The notes under the pieces: model-generated
The model's input: only the letters and a program-made list of their open reading frames with translations
The model's database searches: none
What the model was told of the DNA's origin: nothing
Made by a program: the position numbers and the translations under genes
Assembly (NCBI GenBank): GCA_013420905.1
Contig: JAAXNY010000007.1
Coordinates: forward strand, 62,001-126,000
Direction of reading: 5' to 3'
Length of the DNA: 64,000 nucleotides
Origin: Collybia mongolica
Lineage: Eukaryota > Basidiomycota > Agaricomycetes > Agaricales > Clitocybaceae
Shown here: positions 33,063 through 44,872 of the stretch, one piece after another
Numbering within the stretch: position 1 is the first letter of the stretch
How the letters are laid out: every line of letters starts with the position of its first letter

Positions 33063-33650
33063 TCATTCAAACATGTGCACCTTTGGTTCAATGGCCATTC
33101 TGGTTTGGCCTGTATGTGATCCAGAAGGGAGGTTAGGAGAAGGAGACGGAATAGGCAAGTGCTGGACCACTAGATGAGATGGTGGCTGTGGGAATGATGG
33201 CGATGGGTATTGGCAGGCTGGAGGTCGATATGGGGATGGGTTAGGTGTTAGACATGAATTTAACATTGATGTGAGCTGCAGATCAGCCAGCGAGGGACAA
33301 TTGAAGGGGCCACCAGGTGTATTTCGTAACTTCATCTTTGTTGTTGAATAAACGGAATGGTCAGGACAATAGGAGATGGTGATATCCTTGGATTCGGCCA
33401 TTTGTTCGTAAACACAGGACGTTGTGGTGGAAGAGTGGCGTTGGGGGAGGTTATTGCTTGTGGGGTGTTGACCTAGAGCCAGTGAGTCGATGTAATGTCG
33501 GGGAGAAGGGCTGTGGAGATAATTCTTCAGCCCGGGTAGGCAAGGGGCGGGATAACGTGCTTGAAAGTAACGATAGGATGGGTGGTACTCAGGTCTTTCA
33601 GATCTCTGGCTACGAGAGGGGGAAGGGGAGTCGGTTGAATATCGATTCAT
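33063..33650 (-). CDS. Ser/Pro-rich hypothetical protein (195 aa)
   Basis: Single open minus frame from ATG 33650, strongly Ser/Pro/Tyr-rich and likely disordered, with many SPSP and PSP steps. No domain recognised. It lies about 320 bp downstream of the end of the many-exon gene on the same strand and could be a separate gene or noise. Confidence 0.35.
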   Translation of the reverse strand: MNRYSTDSPSPSRSQRSERPEYHPSYRYFQARYPAPCLPGLKNYLHSPSPRHYIDSLALGQHPTSNNLPQRHSSTTTSCVYEQMAESKDITISYCPDHSVYSTTKMKLRNTPGGPFNCPSLADLQLTSMLNSCLTPNPSPYRPPACQYPSPSFPQPPSHLVVQHLPIPSPSPNLPSGSHTGQTRMAIEPKVHMFE

Positions 33651-33967
33651 GATTACAGCTCGGCTATAGGTCCAAATGGAGAAGAAAACGCAGTGCTCTT
33701 GGTAGGATCATCCATGAGTCACGAATGGTGAACGAGAAGTGGATGTTCCTGGCCTGAAAAAAAAACAAAAAGCAAAAACGGATGGTAGTAATATTAAGGA
33801 ATGTATACATGATCATTATGATTTTAGGCTTGTGTGATATACATTATATACAATTCAGTGTGTATGCTTGTGAACGAATGTCAAATTTCACAGAGTGCTT
33901 TTCTATGCGGGCGTTACTTGGGAAGATACTCAGGATCGATGCTGAAGTTGTAATCACGATTGATTAT

Positions 33968-36900
33968 TTACATCGCCTCTTTTTGCCACCATGGAAGGGT
34001 TACCATCCATTCGGCATTGTAACAGTTGCGATATAGGGATGAAGGAGCATCCCCGTCTTCATACTTAGTGGATGGTTTACGGGTGCGAGGAGGGGCCCCT
34101 TGGGTGTTGTGAGTACACTCTTTATAACCTGCTGGTTTGCTTTTCCCCATGGTATTCTTTCAGCAGGAAGGTTTAAGATTAGGATGTCTCCAATTCTGGT
34201 GGTGAATCTCGTCGAGTCGGTTCAGGAACTGAGTAAACTGTGCGCTTCGCCAGCATGGGTTGATTATCAGCCAGCCTTTGGGGGGCCCCGGTAATTCAGG
34301 GTCTGTTTCGTCACCACTCATATGAACCGGTTGTAATTCAAGTAGGAGCTCCTTGTGATGCTTCAAGCTGTCTAGTAACTAAAGTGCTCGTCAGTCTCTT
34401 CATAAGATGGAACATATTTAAGGTACAAACTGTGGACTTTCTCAAGTTTTGCACTGCACGGCAACCTTTCGCATCGGTGGCTATTGGATTGGGTTCCATT
34501 TGTGCTTCCTTGTATTTCTTCTTCATGTGAGGTATGTGGCAATCGATGGCTTCTGCAATATCTGCTTCATTACAGAACTTTGGTGCTACAGTGTATATAG
34601 AACGCTGAATGCTCTGTATCAAATGCTTGATGAAGACTTGCCTAGCAGATGCATTGGGTAGGAATGACTGCCACGGTCAAGTGAAGTCCACTCTATAGCG
34701 GTTGGGTTTCCAGTGTTCGCTGTTGTAACCCCCACCGTCTTCAATGGTAAGACCATCAATGTCTTTATCTTCAATAGGAGGAGGCAGCTTGAGGAGTTCT
34801 TCCCTTGTCAGGTCCTTGATTTTCAGCAGAACAAGGAAGTGTTGACGGACAATGCGCTAAATCAAGTTTAATGGATTGCAACCAAGTATAGATGAACAGA
34901 GATGTTTATGCACCTGGAGATGCAACCACAAATGTCCTTGTCATTGGGATTTAGCGGCTTCCTTGGTGTCACAGTCCGATCCGTCGTCACCGTCAGTATT
35001 CATTTCATTGTCTGCATCAGTCTCATGACACTTGTCAGATTTTTTGTTACGTTGGGTGTATCCCCGAGACTTCCGAGGTTGTCCAGAACCAGAACTGATA
35101 TATGCATCAATCTTACTTGCCACTTTGGCTTGCTCAACCTCCATTTTGTCCATCCAAATCCCAATCTGAGTAATCCCAGAATGGACTTTGTGCACCGCTG
35201 CCAGACATTGGTAGAGCATTGTCTTATCCATCGTGGGGCCCTGCCAACAAGGTGATTGGTTCGGATCCTCTCCAGTATAATTGTTGGGTTTGGCGCATTC
35301 TGGCAAGGTTCTAGAGGGACCAGCATGCTCCTTCTTTTTACCTTTATTTCGCGAAGGACCACAGTTGCTACTTGCCAAATCAGGATTTTGGGATGGTAAG
35401 TCGTTACCCATTTGTACGTCTTCCTGGGTCACCTGCGAATTGAAATTGGGTCATGTTTGTGATGGCATGGTTGGTGGGCAGTGCTCAAACCTCCCTTGAG
35501 ACCCGTTATTGTTGTTACGGATAGTAGTCTATGCAACCAGTTGGTATATCTCACAAATAGGAAAAAGATATAAAATAGACCTGTGAGTTTGTTCGAGACC
35601 ACTGTGGACCTTGATGTGGTATATTTGGATGGGTGCTGTGGCTCGTATATTGTGAGTTAGGTGTTTTATGGCTAGGCGGCTTTTGGGTAATAAAGGATCA
35701 ACATGTATCCTAGTGGGAAGATCGGGACGTACGAATTGGTATTCATGTGCGGAAGGAGGAGAGTCGGAGAAAGGCATCTAAAATGATATATGAGATCATG
35801 TTTTAGTCCTCACGCTGGTGCATACCTGGGAGTCAAGTGTATTTTGACGAAATAGGGGGGGGTTTGAGAAATGCGTATCACGACCTTGACCTCATTGAGA
35901 TTGGAAAGTGTTCTGGTGAGCTAGCGGCATGTGAATTGGCACCTGTCCACTAGTATGTCCCGCTGCACCGTAAGCCCCAGCCTGGCTGTCATGCCTCTGC
36001 CCCTGTGTGTTTGCTTGGAAAAGGCTGGGATTGAAAAACTGGACAGTAAGTGGCTTAGATTAGAATAGCAGTGCTAGCGGGGGGGGATTTACACTAGAGA
36101 ACTGGGTGTGTGGGTGCATGGAGTTCATCACTTCTGACATTGTAAAATTGGTTTTTCCAGCATTGAAGCATTGATCAGTCTAGAGATGTCATATTCATAC
36201 CGTAGGAAATCAGATTGATCCTGTCATAAATAAGCAACTGTAGGTGGCATACCTGTGTGCTCAAATCTGAGGGGTTTTGTCCATTGTTGTGAGTGAAAAA
36301 ATTCATCCTGAGACCTGAATACATGTTTTGATTGCTATGATGAGCCTGGAAATGTTGCTGATTGTTCACTGAGTGCATGCCCGGATTTTTCCTGTGAGTT
36401 TGGAGATTATTGTGTTCACTCTGGATATATTGATTGGCAGGAAAACTATACTAAAGGTAGAGTTTCATCATTTTTTTTAATTGCAAAGAAGCTGATACAC
36501 ACTCCTAAGTTCATATTTGGGTGTTGTGGTTGGTTCCCAAGGTAAGTGGAACCCTGTCCCGGGGCTGTTGTGCATGAATAGGAACTGGTATGTTCACCAG
36601 AAAAGTACTGGCCTGTTTGAAATCCATTCTACCAAAGGATATTTTCACTGTCAAGGGGGGATAAATCGTTGGTTGGGTGCTTACCTGTGAATTTGGAACA
36701 GTATGTTGCTGCACATAGTTTCCTAGATGAGCGGAACCTTGGAAAGATCCCTGCTTATATGATATACATTCGTATTCTGGCCATAAAAACCAGGCTCATG
36801 TGCTTACTGGTATATTTGGTGCATGGAGATTTTGATGCCAAACACTTGAGTGCACCTGTCCATCCTGAAAGTTCTGAGAACCTTGAAAAGGCAAATGCTA

Positions 36901-38516
36901 CCAACAGAAAAGTGTTTTCAATAAAAAAGATAAGCCACAACTCCAGTGCTTACCTGCAAATTTGGAGGTGCTTGCTGTTCATGACCTGTAGGAATAAAAC
37001 TGTGTCTTGGGTCTGTCAAAGACAGTTGGGGGGTTGGATGCTGTTGTGAGGTGTTATGTTCTGGATCTATGGAATCTGTATTCAATTATTTACCTGTTGA
37101 TTCAATGTTGGAATATGTTGCATATTTTTTGACTGCGCAAATCCGCCTCCAAGACTTCCCGCAGGCACTCCGAAATAAGTATTTCCACTGTGAATATCTG
37201 GTTGCGCCGGAATAAACTCGGGCTATCAGAAGATATGTTTATATCTTGGATATGTAAGACCAAAATTAGCACACATACCTGTGGATCCAGAGTTGATGAA
37301 TGTTGTTGGCCATGACTTGGCAGGTGAGAATAAGTTTGTTCCAGGTTCGTTGGGAACTCCTGAGAGCGTCCGGGCTATCGATAGAGGTATCCAGTTACAC
37401 CTTTGTAGAAACAATGCTAAAGTACACACCTGCTGATTCGATCCTGGCTGAGTGAAGCCCGATTCCAAATGTGGCGGGGGCGCTTGAGGGTGAGTTTGAC
37501 CATTGCCCCAAGTGGGTTGACTCATTTGAGAAGATTTTTGAGAAGACTGAAAATATCAAGAGATATGTTCACGTCCGGGACATAATAAACTAAAATTTAA
37601 TCGCCCACCTGTAAACTTGCATCCTGGCTGCCTTCGGAAGATTCGCACTACCGAATGTATGATGACATTAGGACGTGCTGGGCCATAGCTTAATTGAAAC
37701 CTACAATATCCACATTTGGATTCTGAGTGTCTTGTTGCTCATGGTCCGAATGAGTGGATCCTGACTCCGAGTGTATGGGGGGCATTTCAATTGACTCATG
37801 CTAGCAAAATATTGGTTCATTTTATAAGTGTCCAACATGGCTCAGGTACAAACCTGCGGGTTGGGAGGCGGAGAATGTACGATATTGTTTTGGTGGTTTG
37901 ATGTGGGACCTTTACTGTGTCCTTCATGACTGTGTTGATTGGATTGATCATGATGTAATCCACCTCCCTATTGGAGAGATTCAGCTCATAACAATCATAA
38001 AATAAAACTAAGAGCCTAACACACCTGTGAGCCTGTAGCTGAAAAGCGTCCTGATTCATTACCAGCGCCATCAATTCCTTGCTCCAAGTTGGGCATCATG
38101 GATCCTTGGAGACTGGCGCTGCCACCTGCACGCCCACTATCAGTGTGCTGGTCCACTCTGGGATGCCCGTCCTATGATGAACACATGAGTTAGTTTCTAT
38201 TTTTCACCTGCTATGGGTTATATGAGCATGATATACCTGTGGTCTTGGTGTCCGGGATTTTGCTTGAAGAGGAGGTTTAGGACGCTTAACACGCGTCGAA
38301 CCTTGGACGAATTGTGTTGCATAATCTTGTGGAACAAAGTAAGGCCCCGACCATAATGGGTCACGTTCTGTAATGGATTGTGTCACCTGTTAACAGGAGT
38401 GAGCCTCTCTGTGAGCAATGTAGATTGTGCATATGTACCTTGTTATCCCTGTGAATTCTCTCATTCTGATTCGTGTGTCCCTCTTCATCACGGTATGCTT
38501 CGTTTGCCCTTGGCAT
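33968..38516 (-). pseudogene. Many-exon gene: Gln-rich cassette exons plus conserved basidiomycete domain
   Basis: ATG 38516. Exon 1 is 38516-38439 (26 codons) and exon 2 is 38386-38237 (50 codons). At least eight more short exons follow, with donors near 38028, 37855, 37610, 37430, 37279, 37090, 36955, 36685 and 36250. Those checked are all phase 0, and most end in CAG, so the encoded pieces are Gln/Pro/Ser-rich and end in Q. From about 35430 the frame becomes a conserved-looking part (GKKKEHAGPS, MDKTMLYQCLAAVHK, then REELLKLPPPIEDKDI, MSGDETD and LYRNCYNAEWMVTLPWW) that I know as a common mushroom-fungus family of unknown function. Damage in the conserved part: TGA at 34679-34677 and 34162-34160, each with the frame continuing. 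Ends at 33968. Confidence 0.6.
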
Positions 38517-38888
38517 CTTGCGTGTTCTGGATGGGATTATTGAGAATTAGCGCTTCGAACTCTCGGAGGTGCTTTGCATAAAACTGTGAGTGGTGGATTG
38601 TAATGGGAGTGAGGTGGAAAGGACAGAAAAGATAGTAGCAGCGGTGTTCCGCTGGGAAGTTCAGGTGGCAGCCCACTGTCAGATAGAAAAAAGATGTCCT
38701 AGGCCTTTGCTTCATTGCTGATTATAATAAGACTTATGATAAAGGTTGTTGATCAGCTTGGAGGGACAAAGGCTTGGAAGCGCGCATGGGTGCCACGTGT
38801 GGTAAGGTTGGGCAACTTCCATAATGCCACGAGCTGTGGCAGTGCTCAACCCAGATCTCTGAGACCTTGAACTTCTCATATCTTCAAC

Positions 38889-39254
38889 ATGTACCCTAGA
38901 TTCCGCGTCCAAGCTACCATCCAAACCTCAATAACTACTCAACTCGATCTACCTTTATACCCACTTACGTTGCAAGAATCAGAACAAACGTCTGTAATGC
39001 GCCTTCGTTTCTTTGATGCTCACGTTGATCAGGTTAGCCATTCAGTTTCTTTTTTGTCCTGTGGTCATGCTACCCGCTATATATATCAGCTCTCAATTTC
39101 AGAAAATGCCCAGATTACTATAGCAGAGACCCCTGACATGCCACCTGTCAGAGGTAACAACAGAATCAAGGCAACCTCTGTACAACACCCCCCAACCAAC
39201 TCAGAACATAAAAGGGAATTACAATCAGGCAACACTGAAGATCTAAGCCATTGA
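38889..39254 (+). CDS. Hypothetical two-exon protein
   Basis: ATG 38889, exon 1 to about 39030 (ending DAHVDQ), a probable intron GTTAGCC...ATTTCAG to 39100, then ENAQITIAETPDMPPVRG to TGA 39252. Small (about 95 aa), with no domain recognised. The splice model is inferred from consensus only. Confidence 0.3.
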   Translation: MYPRFRVQATIQTSITTQLDLPLYPLTLQESEQTSVMRLRFFDAHVDQVSHSVSFLSCGHATRYIYQLSISENAQITIAETPDMPPVRGNNRIKATSVQHPPTNSEHKRELQSGNTEDLSH

Positions 39255-39566
39255 CTAGATCTGCGGACAGGGTAAATACAGAATATGTACTACTTCATGA
39301 CCATTCAACAGCTCCAAATCAGTTTACAGGATATACCAGAAACTCTACCCATTCACTCGACTCCATCCCCAGTAAAGTTTGTTGCGAACACATCTTTCCC
39401 AAATTTGATTGACAGAAGCTTTCAATTAGCTACCCAGAATTGCAGCCACCTTCGGGGCCTGCAATAGATGAGTGCGTCCCTCTCTCTTTTCACCTGACGA
39501 CATACAATTGATTGGGATGGGACAGTCAATGAGGGCGGGAGCCAGTAAGCAAAGTGTTTATCTACC

Positions 39567-39938
39567 ATGCAATTTCCCGATGTTTCTGACCGTCAGATAA
39601 TGATTCGACAATCACATCAACTGCGAAGTGTGGAAGGGGCCTATGGATGGTCCGTGTCAAGATCACGAGAGCTTCAGCCCTTTCCGCTGCATTGTGAATT
39701 GTTCCAACAGTTGGAAAATGGAGACCTCTTTATCAACTGGCTGGAGGAAACGACAAATTGCCAGGTGTGGATATTTAACGCAATGCACAATGGAACGTGG
39801 CTACCTGCAACATGGGGAGAGCAGATTGATGGACGCCACCTCGTGATTACACCTGGGGGATCCCCGTCACTAGTTGTACAAGCAACATGGCTCAAGTCAT
39901 ATAAAAGGAAACCTTCGCGTATTATCTCTCAAGTTTGA
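39567..39938 (+). CDS. Hypothetical protein (123 aa)
   Basis: Open plus frame MQFPDVSDRQIMIRQ ... FQQLENGDLFINWLEETTNCQVWIFNA ... WLKSYKRKPSRIISQV. The composition looks like a globular protein. No family recognised; it may be a last exon of the gene at 38889. Confidence 0.3.
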   Translation: MQFPDVSDRQIMIRQSHQLRSVEGAYGWSVSRSRELQPFPLHCELFQQLENGDLFINWLEETTNCQVWIFNAMHNGTWLPATWGEQIDGRHLVITPGGSPSLVVQATWLKSYKRKPSRIISQV

Positions 39939-40069
39939 AAATTCCTTCCTACCGGACACAAGCTCCCTTTACTTGTTTCCTCCCTACAGAATGTACCGGG
40001 TGTTATAAATAAACAATAATTATTGAAAAAATTTAGCCAAAGGAAGTATGATACATTCATGTCATATCC

Positions 40070-41460
40070 GAAAAGGCGCAGCCGACTTTGCCCATGGTGC
40101 AACGCGGATCTGATCTTGAGAAATATAAAATGTTGAGAACTCAAGTTCAACCGGCAAATGCTTCAGTCGGCACCATGGTGCAGGAGGCAGGGATAATGTC
40201 ATGCAATTATCATACTCAATAGGCATTAGTTTCGGAGTACTGCAGTGGGTGGCACACTAACAAAGCAGCATGGAGGGGGATTGTAGCAAAGGTATGAGTG
40301 GGTTCTAGATATTGCTGAGATGGGCAAGGAATAAGGCCGCAAGTATGTACCATAATTCTATACAATGGATCACCGAGATTATACCCCAGTGTCAAGTACA
40401 AAATCACAAAGGAGAATTGGGGCAAAGTATGGGTACATTCCAAAATGTTCCAGGGATGTAAGCATTATTGTTGAGGCGGAAGAACAGGAATAATGTAATG
40501 AGTACATCCCAAGACCTTCTGGTACCATGCACAAGATCACTGAGATAGACCAGAGTGGCAAGTGGAAGTCCGGGTACATTCCGGGATGTTCCAACAGCAT
40601 GTGCAAGATCACAGAGGCGGGCCAGGGGAGAATATATCTACACGTCCTGGGACCCTTGTGAGATCACTGAAAAGGTCTGTGAGGGAGTATCCTAGTGTCA
40701 AATACAAGATTGCCAAATGGACTAGGACAAAGGTACAGGTACGTATGTTCCAGGATCTTCCAGGAATGTGCGCGGCATTCGCTGAAATGGGCCATGAATG
40801 ATACCATAGACAATGCTCAGGATCTTCTAGTGCCAATTGACACAAGACCACTGAGCTTGACTGGTGGGGTGGAAATCATGACTACATCCCAGGATCGTCT
40901 AATGACATGCATGAGATCTACAGAGATGGACAAGGAGAGAATGCGATAGCCCATCACAGGATCTTCCAGCGTTGAGCACGAGATCACTGAAAATTGTACA
41001 TGGGGGTTGATGTCTGCAAGTCCAGGGCAAAGGAACAGGAGCGACAGTATGATGGGATTTGCTTGGAACAAAATGGGCCAGCAATGGTGATTTTTCACCA
41101 GAATAGATCGACAGTTCATAGGAAGGGATTATGCAGAGCTCAACTCAGGTCCGACATCCAGCATGGAATGGTGAGCATGGTGGTTAGGTTGCAAGGAGGA
41201 GGTTGACAAAAAAGTCGCGAATCTGCAAGCGCCAGTTGTGATGGTCTGGGAAGTTGAATTATGTGATAACATAAGCTTGGTACATTCCGTGACTGTGACT
41301 GTGACTGGGCTCAGGTCGAAGTTCAAGTCCAGTGGTCCAGGCCTCAGGCCTCAGTACTTGGTATGCAGTTCTCAGCAATGAACCCAAAATGATCTTGCGT
41401 CCATTGCTGAGAGTTCAGACTTTAACAACTTCTCACCCCTCATTGGTCTTCATGCTAGTG
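40070..41460 (-). repeat. Repeat R, copy 5 (inverted)
   Basis: The longest R copy, inverted. 40110-41326 matches copies 3 and 4, and 41332-41460 continues into the extension seen in copies 2 and 4 before stopping abruptly at GCTAGTG/CGATCCTGG. Units with AGGATCTTC lie at 40751, 40820 and 40961. Confidence 0.8.
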
Positions 41461-42075
41461 CGATCCTGGGATGTACTCACACCTTCCGACAAGTGTTTGC
41501 ATCTAATCATGAACTCACACAAGTTTCGTCGGCAATTTCACATGACTTGAGTGCAATCGTACCCCTGTGTACTGTATGTACCAGGAGGTGGAGGAAGTTA
41601 TTTGTCACACTGCCGACAATATCTTGGATTGCTTTGTATGTTATTTACACACCCTTATCCAAATGTTGTCACATTGAGATTGGTGGCAACAATGAGCGGT
41701 ATACACGAATTGATCCATGGCTCAGTTCTGTAGTTACTGTCATCAAATGGCTTCCTTGGCCCTCGTCACGGTTCGATCATGTTCAGTTTGGTTCAAGACG
41801 CCTTCATACTTATGCTCAGTCAAAATTTCCGATCACATGGCCTCAGTAGTGGTCATCGTGGGCAGGCCTGGGCCTCAGGCCCTTGGACGGAAGAGTCGCA
41901 CAAGCCAACCACAGCCATGAACATGTTCATCCATGAATGCATAGTGAATCTGTTCACCAACGGTACATGGGTCAACTGACCTCAATCCTTGTGATGCGCT
42001 GGTTGAACTGTTATATTGGCAGACTATCATATGGTACTTACGATTCACTAGTCTACTCAATTGTCACCAATGGCT
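41461..42075. other. Unique DNA between R copy 5 and segment a
   Basis: Absent from the left-hand counterpart, where a joins R directly at 2332. No domain recognised. Confidence 0.5.
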
Positions 42076-42905
42076 GTGTGCCACTGTTTTGCAGGCCCAT
42101 ACATCGTGTCCACCCATATCTTCATGTAGTTGAGACTCTGGTATAAACAATACACAAATCTCCTACCAAGAGGTTTTCCTTTCCGTTGGGAAGTACATAC
42201 TGGGCTAGTTTTCCTTTTCCTCCAAGAAATTAATTAACATTTTGCGACTATGAAAGTACCAGGCCTGATTTTATTCCCTTCTGCTTACCAGGCTGGCAAA
42301 AAGTAACCTCTTGGCCTTGAACACAGCACAACATATTTTCCTTATCGTAGTCTGCCCTTTTTGAGGCCAGGTGGATGTCATGTATCATTTTTGTAATAGG
42401 GATAGTTGGAGGCCATGTTTAACTTTCCTTGAACAGCCCCCGCTGAGCTAAGCTAGTTGAAATTCATCATTTTCACGGGGAGGATAGGTGGATGCCATCT
42501 ATTCCTTTTCTTCATGTGTTCAAGCTGGGGCCAGTCAAGGCAAATATCAAATGTTGATGTGGTATTGTGTGGCAGAAAACTTTGTGCCACAAATCCTAAC
42601 GTTTCCTTTGCATTATGGCAAATAACTTTCCTTGGCCTTTCCCAGCCAATGAAAGTTCAAGCAAGATTGTAATATTCTCGGCCTAAACTGGGCCCTGCCA
42701 TGGGAAGAAAATCCATCCATTTCTGTTGCTAATCTTATAAACAAAAGTTTGCCTGTTCATCAATGCGCCCATCTCATGGAAATCCCGACAATAGTTTGAT
42801 TTCTCTCCCCATTTACTATAGCGGGATCTTCCACAAATAGTGGTCCTGATTCTGCGATTCCATCGGGATTTCCCGCATCAGGATATCAGCCCATGTGCGT
42901 CATGC
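42076..42905 (-). repeat. Segment a, right copy (inverted relative to 1505-2332)
   Basis: Nearly identical to the reverse complement of 1505-2332, with a few substitutions (for example CATCGGGATTTC versus CATTGGGATTTC). Confidence 0.75.
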
Positions 42906-43184
42906 ATCTTTCATGCGTATGGTAACTGGTTGAGTGACTGAGAGTAGTGGCGCCCGAGGCATTGGGTTGTAGAACTCAGAGGAATGGCAATAAATTGTTT
43001 GTGGTATTAAGACTTCTGTACACAATGTAGGGTTTTATACTTGAAGAGAGAACTCCGTAGTGAGATAATACTTCCGAAATATGGCATAGCGCAATGGTAC
43101 TGGAGTCGAAGACACTGCGCGCGAGGACTGTGCAGAGCAGCTATGCGATCTAGCCGAAACTGGCAACCGAAGCCACGTGAGCAT

Positions 43185-43255
43185 TCGCACGACCCAACTG
43201 TACCAGTTGATTTCACGGAATCCTCCGGTGTGAGCCCCCTGGCGAAGAACGCGGC
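43185..43255 (-). repeat. Segment b, right copy
   Basis: Reverse-complement match of 1300-1375 (GGAATCCTCCGGTGTGAGCC). The order R-a-b mirrors b-a-R on the left. Confidence 0.65.
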
Positions 43256-43688
43256 ATTTAGCGCGACACCTTTGGTTATTTAGTCGCCACATGCACAAGC
43301 ATCAGTGGGCCATGGGTGCTCCAAGTTTGGAACAACTCGACGCTAGATACCATCGCTCCTTCTCATTCTACATACTTGCTTGGCAGGAAGGCCCACAGGC
43401 AGAGATCTCGTCACTTGTGTACCTTTAGGATGTCACTGGGGCCCAGGCAAAAAATCATACATTGGTCTAATGCATCATGATACATCGTAGCTCAAAATAC
43501 TTCCACCTCATGGCCGCATAAGCTCCTTTATCATCGTAATTAGCTCCTTATTGGGGATGGTCTGTGCGCAGATAGAATATAAGTTGAGAATCAGCTGTTT
43601 ATGGTTCACACGAGTCTTTCTTCTGTTCAACTCCCCCCCCACTCTAAAGCTCGAGACTGAACGCTAAAACACAGTACACAGCCAATCC

Positions 43689-44668
43689 ATGGATCCGGTG
43701 CCTGTTGTCGATAATGATCACGAGTGTGCGCAACTTTGTATCAGGATCATTATCCGTTCGATCTACTGATGTACCTTTGCAAAAGTCAACGATCCAGGCG
43801 CAGATGTCATCTTCTGCTCCAGTGATGGAATTATGTTCCATATACATAAAGCAAACTTGCAAGTCGCAGCCGCTGGATTTGCGCCCGACTTGATTGGGAG
43901 TAGTACAGCGAACAGCGTTGTGAACCTGACAGAAACGGCTGTCACGTTGAAACTACTCTTCGCGTTTTTATACCCACAAAGGCATCCGACGTTGACAGGG
44001 GTGGAGTTTGAGATCCTTGAATTGATAGCCGAGGCTTCCGAGAAGTATGAAGTTTATGCTGCAATGAACACATGTCTCTCTCGAATGCGGTATGTCGCTA
44101 GATATTACGGTAGCTGCAGGCCATTCACCACGTACTAATTGAATATTATAACAGAGAACAAGTAGACGAACACCCAATCGAAGTCTTAAATTATGCCTTC
44201 AAGCACGGATATAAAGACCTCATCAACGAAGCCGGGTTGTATACGGTTGACAAGCCTTTCGATGAGATCGCAGACAAGATGGCACCGAATTTGCTGGCAC
44301 TATGGGTAGAGTAATTTTTTTGTCCTAAGATGGCCGCTCATTCCCTCTAGTTGCGCTACTACCAGAGATGGATGGCGTTTCCGCCTTCGAAAATCAGACA
44401 GGCCTTAGCTGGATTCCATATGCTCGGATCCAACCAGGAATGTCCACGTGTCAGTGAAGCATTGACAAAAATCAAGATACCTAAATGCGTTCAACACAAC
44501 TGGATGGTTTATGAACTTTGGGGGTATAAACAGTCGTGGAGAGATTGCACGAGGGGTTGTGGGAACCTTGAAGAATATTATGTGAGAGAACTGATCAAGT
44601 CTATCGCATCTTCCGTAGGTACGCTGAGCGATGCCCCACCTCCCATACATACGAAGACATCGCGCTAG
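43689..44668 (+). CDS. BTB/POZ-domain protein
   Basis: Four exons fit: 43689-43725, 43786-44089, 44155-44305 and 44351-44668, all with GT-AG introns of 45-65 nt and an uninterrupted joined frame. The BTB fold is seen in exon 2: DVIFCSSDGIMFHIHKANL, then LKLLFAFLYPQRHPTL and LIAEASEKYEVYAAM. This is the divergent BTB type expanded in mushroom fungi, with an extra C-terminal helical region (YQRWMAFPPSKIRQALAGF). BTB domains dimerise and can bind Cul3 ubiquitin ligases; this family's role is unknown. No premature stops, unlike the repeated genes around it. The intron 1 donor GTGCGC is weak, so exon 1 is the least certain part. Confidence 0.75.
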
Positions 44669-44872
44669 CATACTTAATAGAACAGATATATTTTTTTCGC
44701 CCCCACGTATTGAAGACATCACGATCTGATGCTCCACGCTGCGCTGTATGATGATTTTGACTGGAAGGCATTTACTTAAGCCCGATAGGACAGGCTAACA
44801 TTCGCCCTTCCAACTCGAGCCTGTAGTGGCCTCGTGAATAACCTCTACATATGCAATTAATTTCTCAATTGC

